Positions 1-7,797 are shown, counted from the stretch's first letter. The stretch: 11,130 nucleotides of DNA from an uncultured Rhodospirillales bacterium (GCA_903897565.1 CAIUCF010000563.1:1-11130), one strand, 5' to 3'. The notes: generated by a model from the sequence alone, not told the origin. Numbers and translations: made by a program.

Positions 1-2900
1 CGCTCGCCACGTCCGAGGGCCTCGCGCTGATGGGACTGGCCGAAGCACTGCTGCGGGTTCCCGACGGCGCCACCGCCGATCGCTTGATCCGCGACAAGCT
101 GGTCGCTGCCGACTGGGACGGGCATCGCGGTCATGCCGGCTCCCGCGCCATCAACGCTGCGACCCATGGACTCTCCCTGGCGCGTCGGCTGCTGGAGGAC
201 CAGGCGGTGTTCGGTCAGCTCGTCTCCGGGCTCGGCTCGCCGGTGATCCGCCAGGCGGCGCGAACGGCGATCAGGCTGCTGGCGCGGCAGTTCGTCATGG
301 GCAGGACGATCGAGGAAGCGGTGGTCCGCTCCCGCCGGGCGGCGGGGGGCACGCGCTATTCCTACGACATGCTCGGCGAGGCCGCGCGCCATGGCGAAGA
401 CGCCGCGCGGTATCTCGCCCGCTACCATGCGGCGATCGCGGCGCTCGCCGCGCGACCAACCGATGGTGCCGCTGCGGATCGACCGGGCATCTCGGTCAAG
501 CTGTCGGCGTTGCACCCGCGCTACGAGGAGGCGCAGCGAGGGCGGGTCTGGGCGGAGTTGCTGCCGCGGGTGCGGGGCCTGGCGCTGGCAGCCCGGAAAG
601 CCGATATCGGCCTCACCGTCGATGCCGAGGAGGCCGAGCGGCTCGACGTGTCGCTCGATCTCGTCGAGGAAATCTCCGGCGATCCCGAACTCGCCGGCTG
701 GGACGGTTTCGGCCTCGCGGTCCAGGCTTACCAAACGCGGGCGCTCGCCGTGGTCGATCATCTGGTGGCGATGGCAACCCGGCACCGGCGGCGGCTCGCC
801 ATCCGCCTCGTCAAGGGCGCCTATTGGGACGGCGAGATCAAGCGGGCGCAGGAACGAGGGCTCGATCGTTATCCCGTGTTCACCCGCAAAGCCGCGACCG
901 ATGTCAGCTACCTCGTCTGCGCCGAGCGGCTGCTGCGGGCGGGGCCGGCGATCTATCCCGGTTTCGCGACGCATAACGCCCACACCGTTGCCGCTATCCT
1001 TGAACTGGCCGGCGAGCGCCGTGACTGGGAATTTCAGCGCCTGCACGGCATGGGCGCGTCGCTGCAGGGCATCGTGCTGGCGGAAGGGCAGGGCAGGGTC
1101 GCCTGTCGTATCTACGCGCCGGTCGGCGGTCATGAGGATCTGCTCGCCTATCTCGTGCGGCGCCTGCTGGAGAACGGCGCCAACGCCTCCTTCGTGCATC
1201 GGCTCGGCGACCCGGCGATCCCGGTCGGGCGCATCATCGCCGATCCGGTGGCGCGGCTGCGGGCAACGCCGGGCGGCGACCACCGGATTCCCCTGCCCAC
1301 AGCGCTCTATGGTTCGGGTCGACGCAACAGCCAGGGTGTCGATCTCTGTCATTCTCCTGCACTTCATGAACTTGGTGCGGCGATCGCGACCGCGTGGCAG
1401 ACGCCCATCCATGCGTATCCTCTGACGGGAGACCCGGCGCCGGCACGGGCAGGCAGACAGGTTTGCAACCCGGCCGACCGCCGCCGCGTTGTCGGCACGG
1501 TCGTGGAGGCCACACCGGCGGACATTGCCGTCGCGCTCGCGCGGACGGGGCAAGCAGCTGCGGCATGGGACGCGCGCGGGGCGGCGGCCCGGGCTGCGAT
1601 CCTGCGCCGGGCGGCCGATCTGCTCGAGGCGCAACGCCCGGCGCTGGTCGCCCTGATCATCGCCGAGGGCGGCCGGATCCTCGCCGATGCGCTCGACGAG
1701 CTGCGCGAGGCGGCCGATTTCTGCCGCTTTTACGCCGGGGAGGCCGAGCGCCTGTTCGCCGAACCGCGGCGCCTCGACGGGCCGGCAGGGGAGACGAACA
1801 GCTATCGCCTGGCTGGACGCGGCGTGATCGCCTGCATCAGCCCGTGGAATTTTCCGCTGGCGATCTTTCTCGGCCAGGTAACCGCGGCGCTGGCCGCCGG
1901 CAATGCCGTGGTCGCGAAGCCGGCGGAGCAGACGCCGCTCATTGCCTTCGCCGCGACGCACCTGCTCCATGATGCCGGCGTGCCGCGGGATGTGTTGCAG
2001 ATGCTGCCCGGCGATGGCAGCGTCGGCGCCGCGCTGGTCGCCGATCCACGCATATCCAGCGTCGCCTTCACCGGATCGTTCGCCGTCGCCCAGGCGATTA
2101 ACCGGGTGCTTGCCGCACGGCCCGGTCCTATCGTACCGCTGATCGCCGAGACCGGCGGCATCAACGCCATGATAGTCGACGCGACGGCGCTGCCCGAACA
2201 GGTCACCGCCGATGTCCTGCGCTCGGCATTCGATTCCGCGGGCCAGCGCTGCTCGGCGCTGCGGATCCTCTATCTTCAGGAGGAGATCGCCGATCGCGTG
2301 ATCGCGATGATCATCGGTGCGATGGCCGAGCTGCGGCTCGGCGACCCGGCCGAGCTGGCGACCGATATCGGACCGGTGATCGACGCGCCCGCCCGCGACA
2401 AGCTCCTCGGCTACCTCGCCGCGCAGCGCGAAGCGGGACGGGTCCTGGCGCAGGCCACGATGGGCCAAGCATGCCTGGAGGGGCTGTTCGTGCCACCAAT
2501 CCTGGTGGAGGTCGATGGCATCGCAGCGATGGCGGAGGAAATCTTTGGGCCGGTCCTGCATGTGGCGCGCTGGCGGGGCGATCGGCTCGACGGCGTGGTC
2601 GATGCCGTCAATGCCGCCGGCTATGGCCTGACCTTGGGCATTCACAGCCGCGTCGAGGCGATGATCCGGCAGATCGCGGCGCGGGCGCGGGTCGGCAATC
2701 TCTATGTCAACCGCAACATGATCGGCGCGGTCGTCGGGGTGCAACCCTTCGGCGGCGAGGGCTTGTCGGGCACCGGCCCGAAGGCGGGCGGGCCGGGATT
2801 GTTGCGCCGCTTCGCGGTGGAGCGTGTCGTCAGCACCAACAGTGCAGCGACTGGGGGCAGCCTCGGCCTGCTGCTGCTCGACGAGGATGGGGAGCCGTGA
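1..2900 (+). CDS. putA: Bifunctional proline dehydrogenase / L-glutamate gamma-semialdehyde dehydrogenase PutA (5' partial)
   Basis: PutA oxidises proline to P5C with FAD, then the hydrolysed semialdehyde to glutamate with NAD+. The reading frame is open to the left edge: the codons before the Met at position 30 read LATSEGLAL, which continues into the family motif around LAEALLRVPD. That Met is therefore internal and the true start lies outside the window. Numbering from it, the proline dehydrogenase barrel covers about residues 60-420 (VKLSALHPRY, RLVKGAYWD, FATHNAH, and the paired arginines 377/378 of YLVRRLLENGAN). The aldehyde dehydrogenase domain covers about 480-930 (SPWNFPLAIF, catalytic Glu707 in AETGG, catalytic Cys741 in GQRCSALR). 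The C-terminus stops soon after the dehydrogenase domain, so the length suits the compact ~1000-residue alphaproteobacterial type rather than the long ~1300-residue enteric type. Whether an N-terminal DNA-binding domain exists cannot be seen. No clear terminator follows. Confidence 0.97.
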   Translation, partial: LATSEGLALMGLAEALLRVPDGATADRLIRDKLVAADWDGHRGHAGSRAINAATHGLSLARRLLEDQAVFGQLVSGLGSPVIRQAARTAIRLLARQFVMGRTIEEAVVRSRRAAGGTRYSYDMLGEAARHGEDAARYLARYHAAIAALAARPTDGAAADRPGISVKLSALHPRYEEAQRGRVWAELLPRVRGLALAARKADIGLTVDAEEAERLDVSLDLVEEISGDPELAGWDGFGLAVQAYQTRALAVVDHLVAMATRHRRRLAIRLVKGAYWDGEIKRAQERGLDRYPVFTRKAATDVSYLVCAERLLRAGPAIYPGFATHNAHTVAAILELAGERRDWEFQRLHGMGASLQGIVLAEGQGRVACRIYAPVGGHEDLLAYLVRRLLENGANASFVHRLGDPAIPVGRIIADPVARLRATPGGDHRIPLPTALYGSGRRNSQGVDLCHSPALHELGAAIATAWQTPIHAYPLTGDPAPARAGRQVCNPADRRRVVGTVVEATPADIAVALARTGQAAAAWDARGAAARAAILRRAADLLEAQRPALVALIIAEGGRILADALDELREAADFCRFYAGEAERLFAEPRRLDGPAGETNSYRLAGRGVIACISPWNFPLAIFLGQVTAALAAGNAVVAKPAEQTPLIAFAATHLLHDAGVPRDVLQMLPGDGSVGAALVADPRISSVAFTGSFAVAQAINRVLAARPGPIVPLIAETGGINAMIVDATALPEQVTADVLRSAFDSAGQRCSALRILYLQEEIADRVIAMIIGAMAELRLGDPAELATDIGPVIDAPARDKLLGYLAAQREAGRVLAQATMGQACLEGLFVPPILVEVDGIAAMAEEIFGPVLHVARWRGDRLDGVVDAVNAAGYGLTLGIHSRVEAMIRQIAARARVGNLYVNRNMIGAVVGVQPFGGEGLSGTGPKAGGPGLLRRFAVERVVSTNSAATGGSLGLLLLDEDGEP

Positions 2901-3204
2901 TGGCGGAACGTCTGGCAGCCGGCCGTGTTACGGCACCGATGTTGCACTTCTTCGGGGCGGGGAACTGCGCGAGCCGGCGCGGGTTGATCTGAGAGGTAAG
3001 GGAACACCGCGGGTAGAGTCGCACGACGCAGCACTGATCATTCTCTCGATGGGACTGCCAGCACGATTGAAATCGTAAGAAAATTTGTGGAAGTTGGGGT
3101 AGTAATTCGCAGCGCGGCGATCACACCGGGGCAATTGACGACACGACCCATGAGGAAACGGCAGCCTGCCTCCTGCCAATTCTTCACATGATCAAGGACG
3201 GATG
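2901..3204. other. putA-galU intergenic region
   Basis: About 300 bases without a convincing gene. The first ~90 bases keep coding-like GC but hold only a 30-codon frame overlapping the putA stop. Around 3063-3110 the sequence becomes clearly AT-richer than its surroundings, as expected for a promoter region of the galU operon. It contains a perfect dyad, ACGATT-GA-AATCGT, at 3063-3076. I could not find a -35/-10 pair with good spacing: TTGAAA at 3067 and TTGACG at 3135 both lack a partner. I also saw no strong rho-independent terminator for putA. Confidence 0.6.
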
Positions 3205-4086
3205 ATGGCTCAGAAAGTTCGTAAAGCGGTATTTCCGGTCGCGGGTCTCGGCACGCGCTTCCTGCCCGCCACCAAGGCGATCCCCAAGGAGATGCTGACG
3301 GTCGTCGACCGCCCCGTGATCCAGTACGCGGTCGAGGAAGCCCGCGCCGCCGGTATCGAGGAATTCATCTTCGTCTCCGGCCGCGGCAAGACCTCGCTGA
3401 TCGAGCATTTCGACCATAGTTTTGAGCTGACGCAGACCCTGATGGCCCGCGGCAAGACCAAGGAGCTCGAGGATCTGCAGCGCTGGTTGCCGGATCCCGG
3501 CCAGGTCGTCACCACCCGCCAGCATCTGCCGATGGGGCTCGGCCACGCCGTGCTCTGCGCCAAGCGCGCGGTCGGCAACGAACCCTTCGCCGTCATCCTG
3601 CCCGACGATCTGGTGCTCTCCGACACACCCTGCCTGAAGCAGATGGTCGAGGCTTGGGAAGAGGTCGGCGGCGCCATGGTCGCGGTCCAGGAAGTACCGC
3701 GCCACCAGACCCGCCGCTACGGCGTGCTCAATATCGACCAGGATTACGGCAAGCTGATCTCGGTCCGCGGCCTCGTCGAGAAGCCGGCACCGGAAGTGGC
3801 GCCCTCGACCCTGTCGATCATCGGCCGCTATATCCTGCCCCCCGAGGTGTTCGGCCATCTCGAGACCACCGAGCGCGGCGCCGGTGGCGAAATCCAGCTC
3901 ACCGACGGCATGGTCAAGCTGATCGGGCAGACGCCGTTCCACGGCTATCGCTTCGAAGGCAAGCGCTATGATTGCGGCGATCGCTTCGGCTTCCTCGAGG
4001 CCAACCTCGCCTTCGGTCTCTCCCGCGAAGACGTCGCCCCGGCGCTGCGCCGGATCGTCGCCGAGTTGTTCGGACCGCAAGCCTAA
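3205..4086 (+). CDS. galU: UTP-glucose-1-phosphate uridylyltransferase GalU
   Basis: This cytoplasmic nucleotidyltransferase makes UDP-glucose from UTP and glucose-1-phosphate, feeding surface glycans, glycogen-like polymers and other sugar nucleotides. The 293-residue product has the usual family length (E. coli about 302). Visible motifs are the nucleotide-binding signature GLGTRFLPATKAIPKEML at residues 14-31, the metal-site LPDD (Asp134/Asp135), VEKP with the sugar-phosphate-binding Lys193, GAGGEI at 225-230 and a C-terminal YDCGDRFGFLEAN segment. Two ATGs stand in tandem at 3202 and 3205. The Shine-Dalgarno AAGGA at 3194-3198 lies 6 nt before the second but only 3 nt before the first, so I chose 3205 (MAQKVRKAVFPVAG), which also resembles family starts. 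The next gene begins 20 nt after the stop and consumes or supplies the same hexose phosphates, so the pair is very probably an operon. Confidence 0.96.
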   Translation: MAQKVRKAVFPVAGLGTRFLPATKAIPKEMLTVVDRPVIQYAVEEARAAGIEEFIFVSGRGKTSLIEHFDHSFELTQTLMARGKTKELEDLQRWLPDPGQVVTTRQHLPMGLGHAVLCAKRAVGNEPFAVILPDDLVLSDTPCLKQMVEAWEEVGGAMVAVQEVPRHQTRRYGVLNIDQDYGKLISVRGLVEKPAPEVAPSTLSIIGRYILPPEVFGHLETTERGAGGEIQLTDGMVKLIGQTPFHGYRFEGKRYDCGDRFGFLEANLAFGLSREDVAPALRRIVAELFGPQA

Positions 4087-4106
4087 TCCCCGATTCCGGA
4101 GCCTTC

Positions 4107-5510
4107 ATGTCGCCTCAGTCCCTATCGCAAGCCACCGCGCATCGGTTCGACCCTACCATCCTGCGCGAATACGATATCCGCGGCGTCGTGGGACAAACCT
4201 TGAAGGTGGAGGACGCCTACGCCATCGGTCGGGGCTTCGGCACCATTCTCGCCGAGACCGGCGGCAAGGCGGCGGCGGTCGGTTATGACGGCCGCCTGTC
4301 CTCGACCATGCTCGAGGCGGCGGTCGTCCAGGGCCTGCTCGACGCCGGAATCGATGCGGTCCGCATCGGTCTCGGGCCGACGCCGAAGCTCTACTACGCC
4401 ACCAATACCCAGAACGTCGATGGCGGCATTATGATCACGGGGTCGCATAACCCGCCGACCCATAACGGCTTCAAGATGATGATCGGGAAGAAGTCGTTCT
4501 ACGGCAAGGACATCCAGCGCATCGGATCGCTCGGCGCCGCCGGTGCCTGGGCTTCCGGCAAGGGTACGGCGCGGCAGGTCGATGTCGAGGCCGAATACGT
4601 GGCCCGGCTGCTCCAGGATTATGACGGGCTGCGCTCGCTCAAGGTGGTCTGGGACGCCGGTAACGGCGCCACCGGCGAGGTGCTCGTGAAGCTGACCGAA
4701 AAGCTTCCCGGAGAGCATATTCTCCTCAATGAGGTGATCGACGGCACCTTTCCGGCACATCACCCCGACCCGACCGAAGTCGAGAACCTCGTGCAGCTGC
4801 AGGAAGTCGTCGCCAGGGAGAAGGCCGATCTCGGTATCGCTTTCGACGGCGACGGCGACCGTATCGGGCTGATCGACGGCCAGGGCCGGATCCTCTGGGG
4901 TGACCAACTCATGGTCATTCTCGCCGACGATCTGCTCAAGACCCGGCCGGGCGCGACCATCATCGCCGACGTCAAGGCGAGCCAGGTCCTGTTCGACGAG
5001 ATCGCCAAGCGCGGCGGCAAGCCCCTGATGTGGAAGACGGGGCACTCCCTGATCAAGACGAAGATGCTCGAAACCGGGGCGCCGCTTGCCGGCGAGATGA
5101 GCGGCCACATCTTTTTCGCCGATCGCTACTACGGCTTCGACGACGCGCTCTACGCCGCGGTCCGGGTGCTCGGCATTCTCGGCCGTTCGGCGCTCAGCCT
5201 CGCGGCGATGCGGGACAAATTGCCGACCGTGCTGAATACGCCGGAGCTGCGCTTCCCCTGCGCCGATACCCGGAAGTTCTCGGTCATCGCCGAGGTCAAG
5301 GCACGGCTCGAGGCGAGCGGGGCCAACGTCTCGGATGTAGATGGGGTGCGCGTCAACACCGCGGATGGCTGGTGGCTGCTGCGCGCCTCCAATACTCAGG
5401 ACGTGCTGGTGGCCCGCTGCGAGGCGCAGAGCCCCGAGGGGCTTGCACGGCTGAAGGCGATCCTGGTCGAGCAGGTGACCGCGAGCGGGATCACGCCGCC
5501 CGCCTTCTGA
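4107..5510 (+). CDS. Phosphomannomutase/phosphoglucomutase (AlgC/ManB family)
   Basis: An alpha-D-phosphohexomutase of 467 residues that interconverts 6-phospho and 1-phospho hexoses, giving glucose-1-P for GalU and/or mannose-1-P for GDP-mannose. All four family loops are visible: phosphoserine loop TGSHNPP with Ser113, metal loop DGDGDR at 247-252, sugar-specificity loop GEMSGH at 329-334, and phosphate-binding loop RASNT at 426-430. The spacing matches the Pseudomonas PMM/PGM enzyme closely. The N-terminus carries the typical FDPTILREYDIRG. The frame is open upstream into galU, but the ATG at 4107 follows GGAG (4098-4101) by 5 nt and gives a normal family start, so the longer form is rejected. 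A strong terminator begins 19 nt after the stop. Glucose versus mannose preference cannot be told from sequence; linkage to galU favours at least a phosphoglucomutase role. Confidence 0.95.
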   Translation: MSPQSLSQATAHRFDPTILREYDIRGVVGQTLKVEDAYAIGRGFGTILAETGGKAAAVGYDGRLSSTMLEAAVVQGLLDAGIDAVRIGLGPTPKLYYATNTQNVDGGIMITGSHNPPTHNGFKMMIGKKSFYGKDIQRIGSLGAAGAWASGKGTARQVDVEAEYVARLLQDYDGLRSLKVVWDAGNGATGEVLVKLTEKLPGEHILLNEVIDGTFPAHHPDPTEVENLVQLQEVVAREKADLGIAFDGDGDRIGLIDGQGRILWGDQLMVILADDLLKTRPGATIIADVKASQVLFDEIAKRGGKPLMWKTGHSLIKTKMLETGAPLAGEMSGHIFFADRYYGFDDALYAAVRVLGILGRSALSLAAMRDKLPTVLNTPELRFPCADTRKFSVIAEVKARLEASGANVSDVDGVRVNTADGWWLLRASNTQDVLVARCEAQSPEGLARLKAILVEQVTASGITPPAF

Positions 5511-5528
5511 ACATTGGATAGCGCAAAG

Positions 5529-5566
5529 AAAAGGCCCGCGACCGGTATCCGATCGCGGGCCTTTTT
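5529..5566. terminator. Bidirectional rho-independent terminator between convergent genes
   Basis: A perfect 13-bp inverted repeat pairs AAAAGGCCCGCGA (5529-5541) with TCGCGGGCCTTTT (5553-5565) around an 11-nt loop. The T run ends at 5566 on the plus strand. The left arm begins with A residues preceded by more A, so the minus-strand transcript also ends in a U-rich tract. It lies between the stop of the phosphohexomutase (+) and the stop of the carboxypeptidase (-), so it can serve both operons. Confidence 0.93.
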
Positions 5567-5583
5567 GGTTTCGTGCGGCGCGC

Positions 5584-6888
5584 TCAGTCCGAGCTGGCGA
5601 CCCGGATCGGTCCCCGGGAGGGCGGGATCACGACGCAGTCGCGGCCCTTGCGGTGCAGGGTCTGGCAGGCGGCAAGCGCCTGATGCTTCGACAGCCCGGC
5701 GACCTGCGGATGGTAGACGTGACGCGACTTGCGGCGGCCGCTGGCGACGATCGTGTTCGGCCGGCCCGAGAGATGGGCGAGCCGGAGTGCGGCATGGGAT
5801 TCCCGTTCGGCCTCGGCGCGCTTGCCGCAGCTGGCGAGGCGAATGCTCCAGGACGGCTGCTGGTAGGATGCCAGCTGTACGCTGTCGCGATGGCCATGGC
5901 GTCGCGTCTTTTCGGCTCGGGCAAGGCGGACATGCGCCCGTGGCGGCTCGGCCGTCAGGCCGGCGAGCTGGCGCCGGGCCATGACGTTGGACACGCCGGC
6001 GGCGCGGGCGACCAGGATCGGATCAGTCGGCCGATTGGCAAAAGCGTTGTCGAGCAGGGTCTCCATCAGGCGGTCTCGGGCCTGATGGGTGCTGCCGCCC
6101 ATCACCACGCCGAACAGCCGGCGGCCATCGCGGGCGGCGGTCGAGGCGAGGTTGAAGCCCGAGGCGTCGGTGAAGCCGGTCTTGATGCCGTCCATCCCGG
6201 CGTAACGCTCCATGAGATGGTTATGGCCGTGGATGACCTGGCCGCGGAACATGAATTCGCGGGTCGCGAAATAGCGGAACTGGGCCGGATAATTGCGGTA
6301 CAGCGCCGTCGACAGCCGCAGCAGGTCGCGCGCGGTCGTCACCTGGGCGTTGTCGGGGAGACCGGAGGCATTGCGGAAGAACGTCCGCGTCATGCCGAGT
6401 TCCCGCGCCTTCTCGTTCATCATGTTCGCGAAGCCGGCCTCGGAGCCGCCGAGGCCCTCGGCCATCACGGTCGCGGCGTCATTGGCGGATTTCGTCACCA
6501 TGCCGAGGATACAGTCATGCACCGAGATGGTCTGGCCGGGGCGCAGGCCGAGCTTGGTCGGCGATTTGTTGGAGGCCCATTCCGATACCGGCATCTGCTG
6601 GTACAGGGTGATCTTGCCGCGGTAGAGCGCCTCGAAAGTGATATACAGCGTCATCATCTTGGTCAGCGACGCCGGGTGATTCTGGGCGTCGGCGTTGACC
6701 TCGTTGACGATCTTTCCGGTGTTGTAATCCATCACGATCGAGGCGTAGCCAGCCCGCGCCTGATGGGGCAGCAGGAGCAGCATCAGCGACACCGCATAGG
6801 CGGCCAGGCCGGCAAGTGATCTTTGCCAAGAACCTGTCGGGACCGTCTCAGTCGGTTGATTGGTCAACGCGGTCTCCCCCTTCACCAT
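5584..6888 (-). CDS. D-alanyl-D-alanine carboxypeptidase (PBP5/6 family, S11) with C-terminal SPOR domain
   Basis: A secreted peptidoglycan carboxypeptidase that removes the terminal D-Ala of pentapeptide stems in the periplasm. With the start at 6888 (434 residues) it has a signal peptide: a hydrophobic run AAYAVSLMLLLL ending in a Q-ARA-G type cleavage site near residue 46. The three active-site motifs of serine penicillin-binding enzymes follow: SLTK (Ser74, Lys77), SAN (134-136) and KTG (236-238). The catalytic domain ends near residue 295. A basic linker leads to a SPOR-like domain at about 345-425 (SWSIRLAS, then AGLSKHQALAACQTLHRKG, with paired cysteines), expected to bind septal glycan. 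The frame is open to 7014, but a promoter (-35 6937-6942, -10 6914-6919) would start transcription near 6907, downstream of the earlier ATGs. The ATG at 6888 also follows a G-rich ribosome site. This is a DacA/DacF-type gene; the paralogue cannot be named. Confidence 0.94.
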   Translation of the reverse strand: MVKGETALTNQPTETVPTGSWQRSLAGLAAYAVSLMLLLLPHQARAGYASIVMDYNTGKIVNEVNADAQNHPASLTKMMTLYITFEALYRGKITLYQQMPVSEWASNKSPTKLGLRPGQTISVHDCILGMVTKSANDAATVMAEGLGGSEAGFANMMNEKARELGMTRTFFRNASGLPDNAQVTTARDLLRLSTALYRNYPAQFRYFATREFMFRGQVIHGHNHLMERYAGMDGIKTGFTDASGFNLASTAARDGRRLFGVVMGGSTHQARDRLMETLLDNAFANRPTDPILVARAAGVSNVMARRQLAGLTAEPPRAHVRLARAEKTRRHGHRDSVQLASYQQPSWSIRLASCGKRAEAERESHAALRLAHLSGRPNTIVASGRRKSRHVYHPQVAGLSKHQALAACQTLHRKGRDCVVIPPSRGPIRVASSD

Positions 6889-6913
6889 GACGGCCCACCC
6901 CCGTCGATCCATG

Positions 6914-6942
6914 AGTCTAGAAAAACTTCGCCTTACTGTCCA
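6914..6942 (-). promoter_or_regulatory. Candidate sigma-70 promoter of the carboxypeptidase gene
   Basis: Read on the minus strand, TGGACA (6942-6937, 5 of 6 to TTGACA) is separated by exactly 17 nt from TAGACT (6919-6914, 4 of 6 to TATAAT). A start near 6907 would give a leader of about 20 nt to the ATG at 6888, which contains the G-rich GGGGGTGGG ribosome site. The promoter lies in the 118-nt gap after the Anbu gene, so the carboxypeptidase can be expressed separately. A GANTC site (6913-6917) overlaps the -10 box. Confidence 0.6.
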
Positions 6943-7006
6943 TGAATTTAACAGATTCGGCTGGTTATAGCGCGCTCTTGAGACCGTGAATGAATGTCGC
7001 ATCCCG

Positions 7007-7738
7007 TCAGTCACGGTCGGCCGTGAGGCGTTCCATCCAAGGGCCGTCGGGCAGGCGGCTCGCCAGTTCGGTGATGTGCTTGTTCCACCACTGCCGCTGC
7101 TCGATCAGATCCTCGTACTCGAAGCTCGCCAGCCGCCAGCGTTCGTCGTCGCGGCTATAGGTGGCGAGATCGATCGGGAAGCCGACATCGGCGGAACTGA
7201 AACGCGTGGAGTCAAACGACAGATAGGCAATCTTGAGCGCCGCGCGCAACGGGGTCTGCGTGGTCAAGGCGCGGTCGAGGATCGGCTTGCCGTAAGCGGT
7301 GGCCCCGATCGACAGATACGGCGTGCGTTGGTCTACCCGGATCCAGTTGCCTTCCGGGTAGACGAGAAACAGGTCCGGCTCCGGGTCGTCGGGAAGCTTG
7401 CCGCCGATGATCGCATGGAGATTGAACTTGAGCTTGCCCTCCTCGAGAGCTTCCTGGTCTTCTCGCTTCACCTGACGCAGGCACTCGCAATAGGTCGAGA
7501 CGACGTCGAGCATCGACTTGAAGCCATGGCCTTCGAGCCGATGCATGTCGCGCTCCAGAAAGGCCAGCGCCTTGTCGCGGACGGAGCGCAGGCCGGAGGC
7601 CATGACGACGAATTGCGCGCCGTCGGGGCCGTGAAGGGTCAGCTTGCGCGCGGCGGAAACCTGATTGCCGGCCGTGAGGCGGCCGTCGGCGAGCATCAGC
7701 AGCCCGTCCTTGATCTTAATTCCGACGCAATAGGTCAC
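7007..7738 (-). CDS. anbu: Anbu-type proteasome-related peptidase (ancestral beta subunit family)
   Basis: A 243-residue Ntn-hydrolase related to proteasome beta subunits and HslV. Anbu proteins self-assemble into rings or open helices; their substrate is not firmly established. After Met removal the chain starts TYCVGIKIKDG. Thr1 is the expected nucleophile, Asp17 sits in LADGR, and Lys31 in ARKL takes the place of the basic residue near position 32-33. Further family hallmarks are LFLVYPEGNW, SIGATAYGKPILDR and YLSFDSTRFSSADVGFPIDL. An ATG exists at 7745-7747, but the only Shine-Dalgarno (AAGGA) overlaps that ATG, while it lies 8 nt before the GTG at 7736-7738. GTG also puts Thr directly after the initiator, as in other Anbu proteins, so I chose it. 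The usual neighbours (circularly permuted ATP-grasp, alpha-E, transglutaminase-like genes) are absent; downstream is the carboxypeptidase gene and upstream a divergent phasin. It reads as an intact gene. Confidence 0.88.
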   Translation of the reverse strand: MTYCVGIKIKDGLLMLADGRLTAGNQVSAARKLTLHGPDGAQFVVMASGLRSVRDKALAFLERDMHRLEGHGFKSMLDVVSTYCECLRQVKREDQEALEEGKLKFNLHAIIGGKLPDDPEPDLFLVYPEGNWIRVDQRTPYLSIGATAYGKPILDRALTTQTPLRAALKIAYLSFDSTRFSSADVGFPIDLATYSRDDERWRLASFEYEDLIEQRQWWNKHITELASRLPDGPWMERLTADRD

Positions 7739-7767
7739 GGCAGGCATCCTTCAAACATGAGATCGTG

Positions 7768-7797
7768 TGTATAGAGCGGATCGGCCTGAGCCGGAAA
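7768..7797 (-). promoter_or_regulatory. Weak candidate promoter of the Anbu gene
   Basis: On the minus strand TTTCCG (7797-7792) is followed after 18 nt by TATACA (7773-7768). A start near 7761 would leave a leader of about 23 nt containing the AAGGA ribosome site. The -35 match is poor (3 of 6), so this is only the best candidate in the region, not a firm call. Confidence 0.25.

Noticed and set aside
2151..2165. Ile in place of Gln in the AETGGxN motif of the PutA aldehyde dehydrogenase domain looked like an active-site oddity.
   Set aside because: As far as I recall, GGIN also occurs in Bradyrhizobium-type PutA, and the catalytic Glu and Cys are both present, so this is a lineage feature.
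2900..2992. A 30-codon frame whose ATG overlaps the putA stop (TGATG), suggesting a coupled micro-gene.
   Set aside because: No ribosome site of its own, no recognisable sequence, and a high-GC frame of this length is expected by chance. The overlap alone is not enough.
3135..3140. TTGACG as a -35 box for galU.
   Set aside because: No acceptable -10 hexamer lies 16-18 nt downstream.
3184..4080. A 298-residue frame antisense to galU.
   Set aside because: Same cause: antisense shadow of a clear GalU, with a low-complexity translation and no recognised domain.
3972..4106. A longer phosphohexomutase starting inside galU, as a possible overlapping gene or fusion.
   Set aside because: The extra residues are arginine-rich out-of-frame galU sequence. 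A ribosome site and a family-typical start occur at 4107.
5653..6819. A 388-residue plus-strand frame opposite the carboxypeptidase gene.
   Set aside because: The minus strand carries all three penicillin-binding motifs and a signal peptide. The plus frame is a shadow, and it would start after a strong terminator with no promoter seen.
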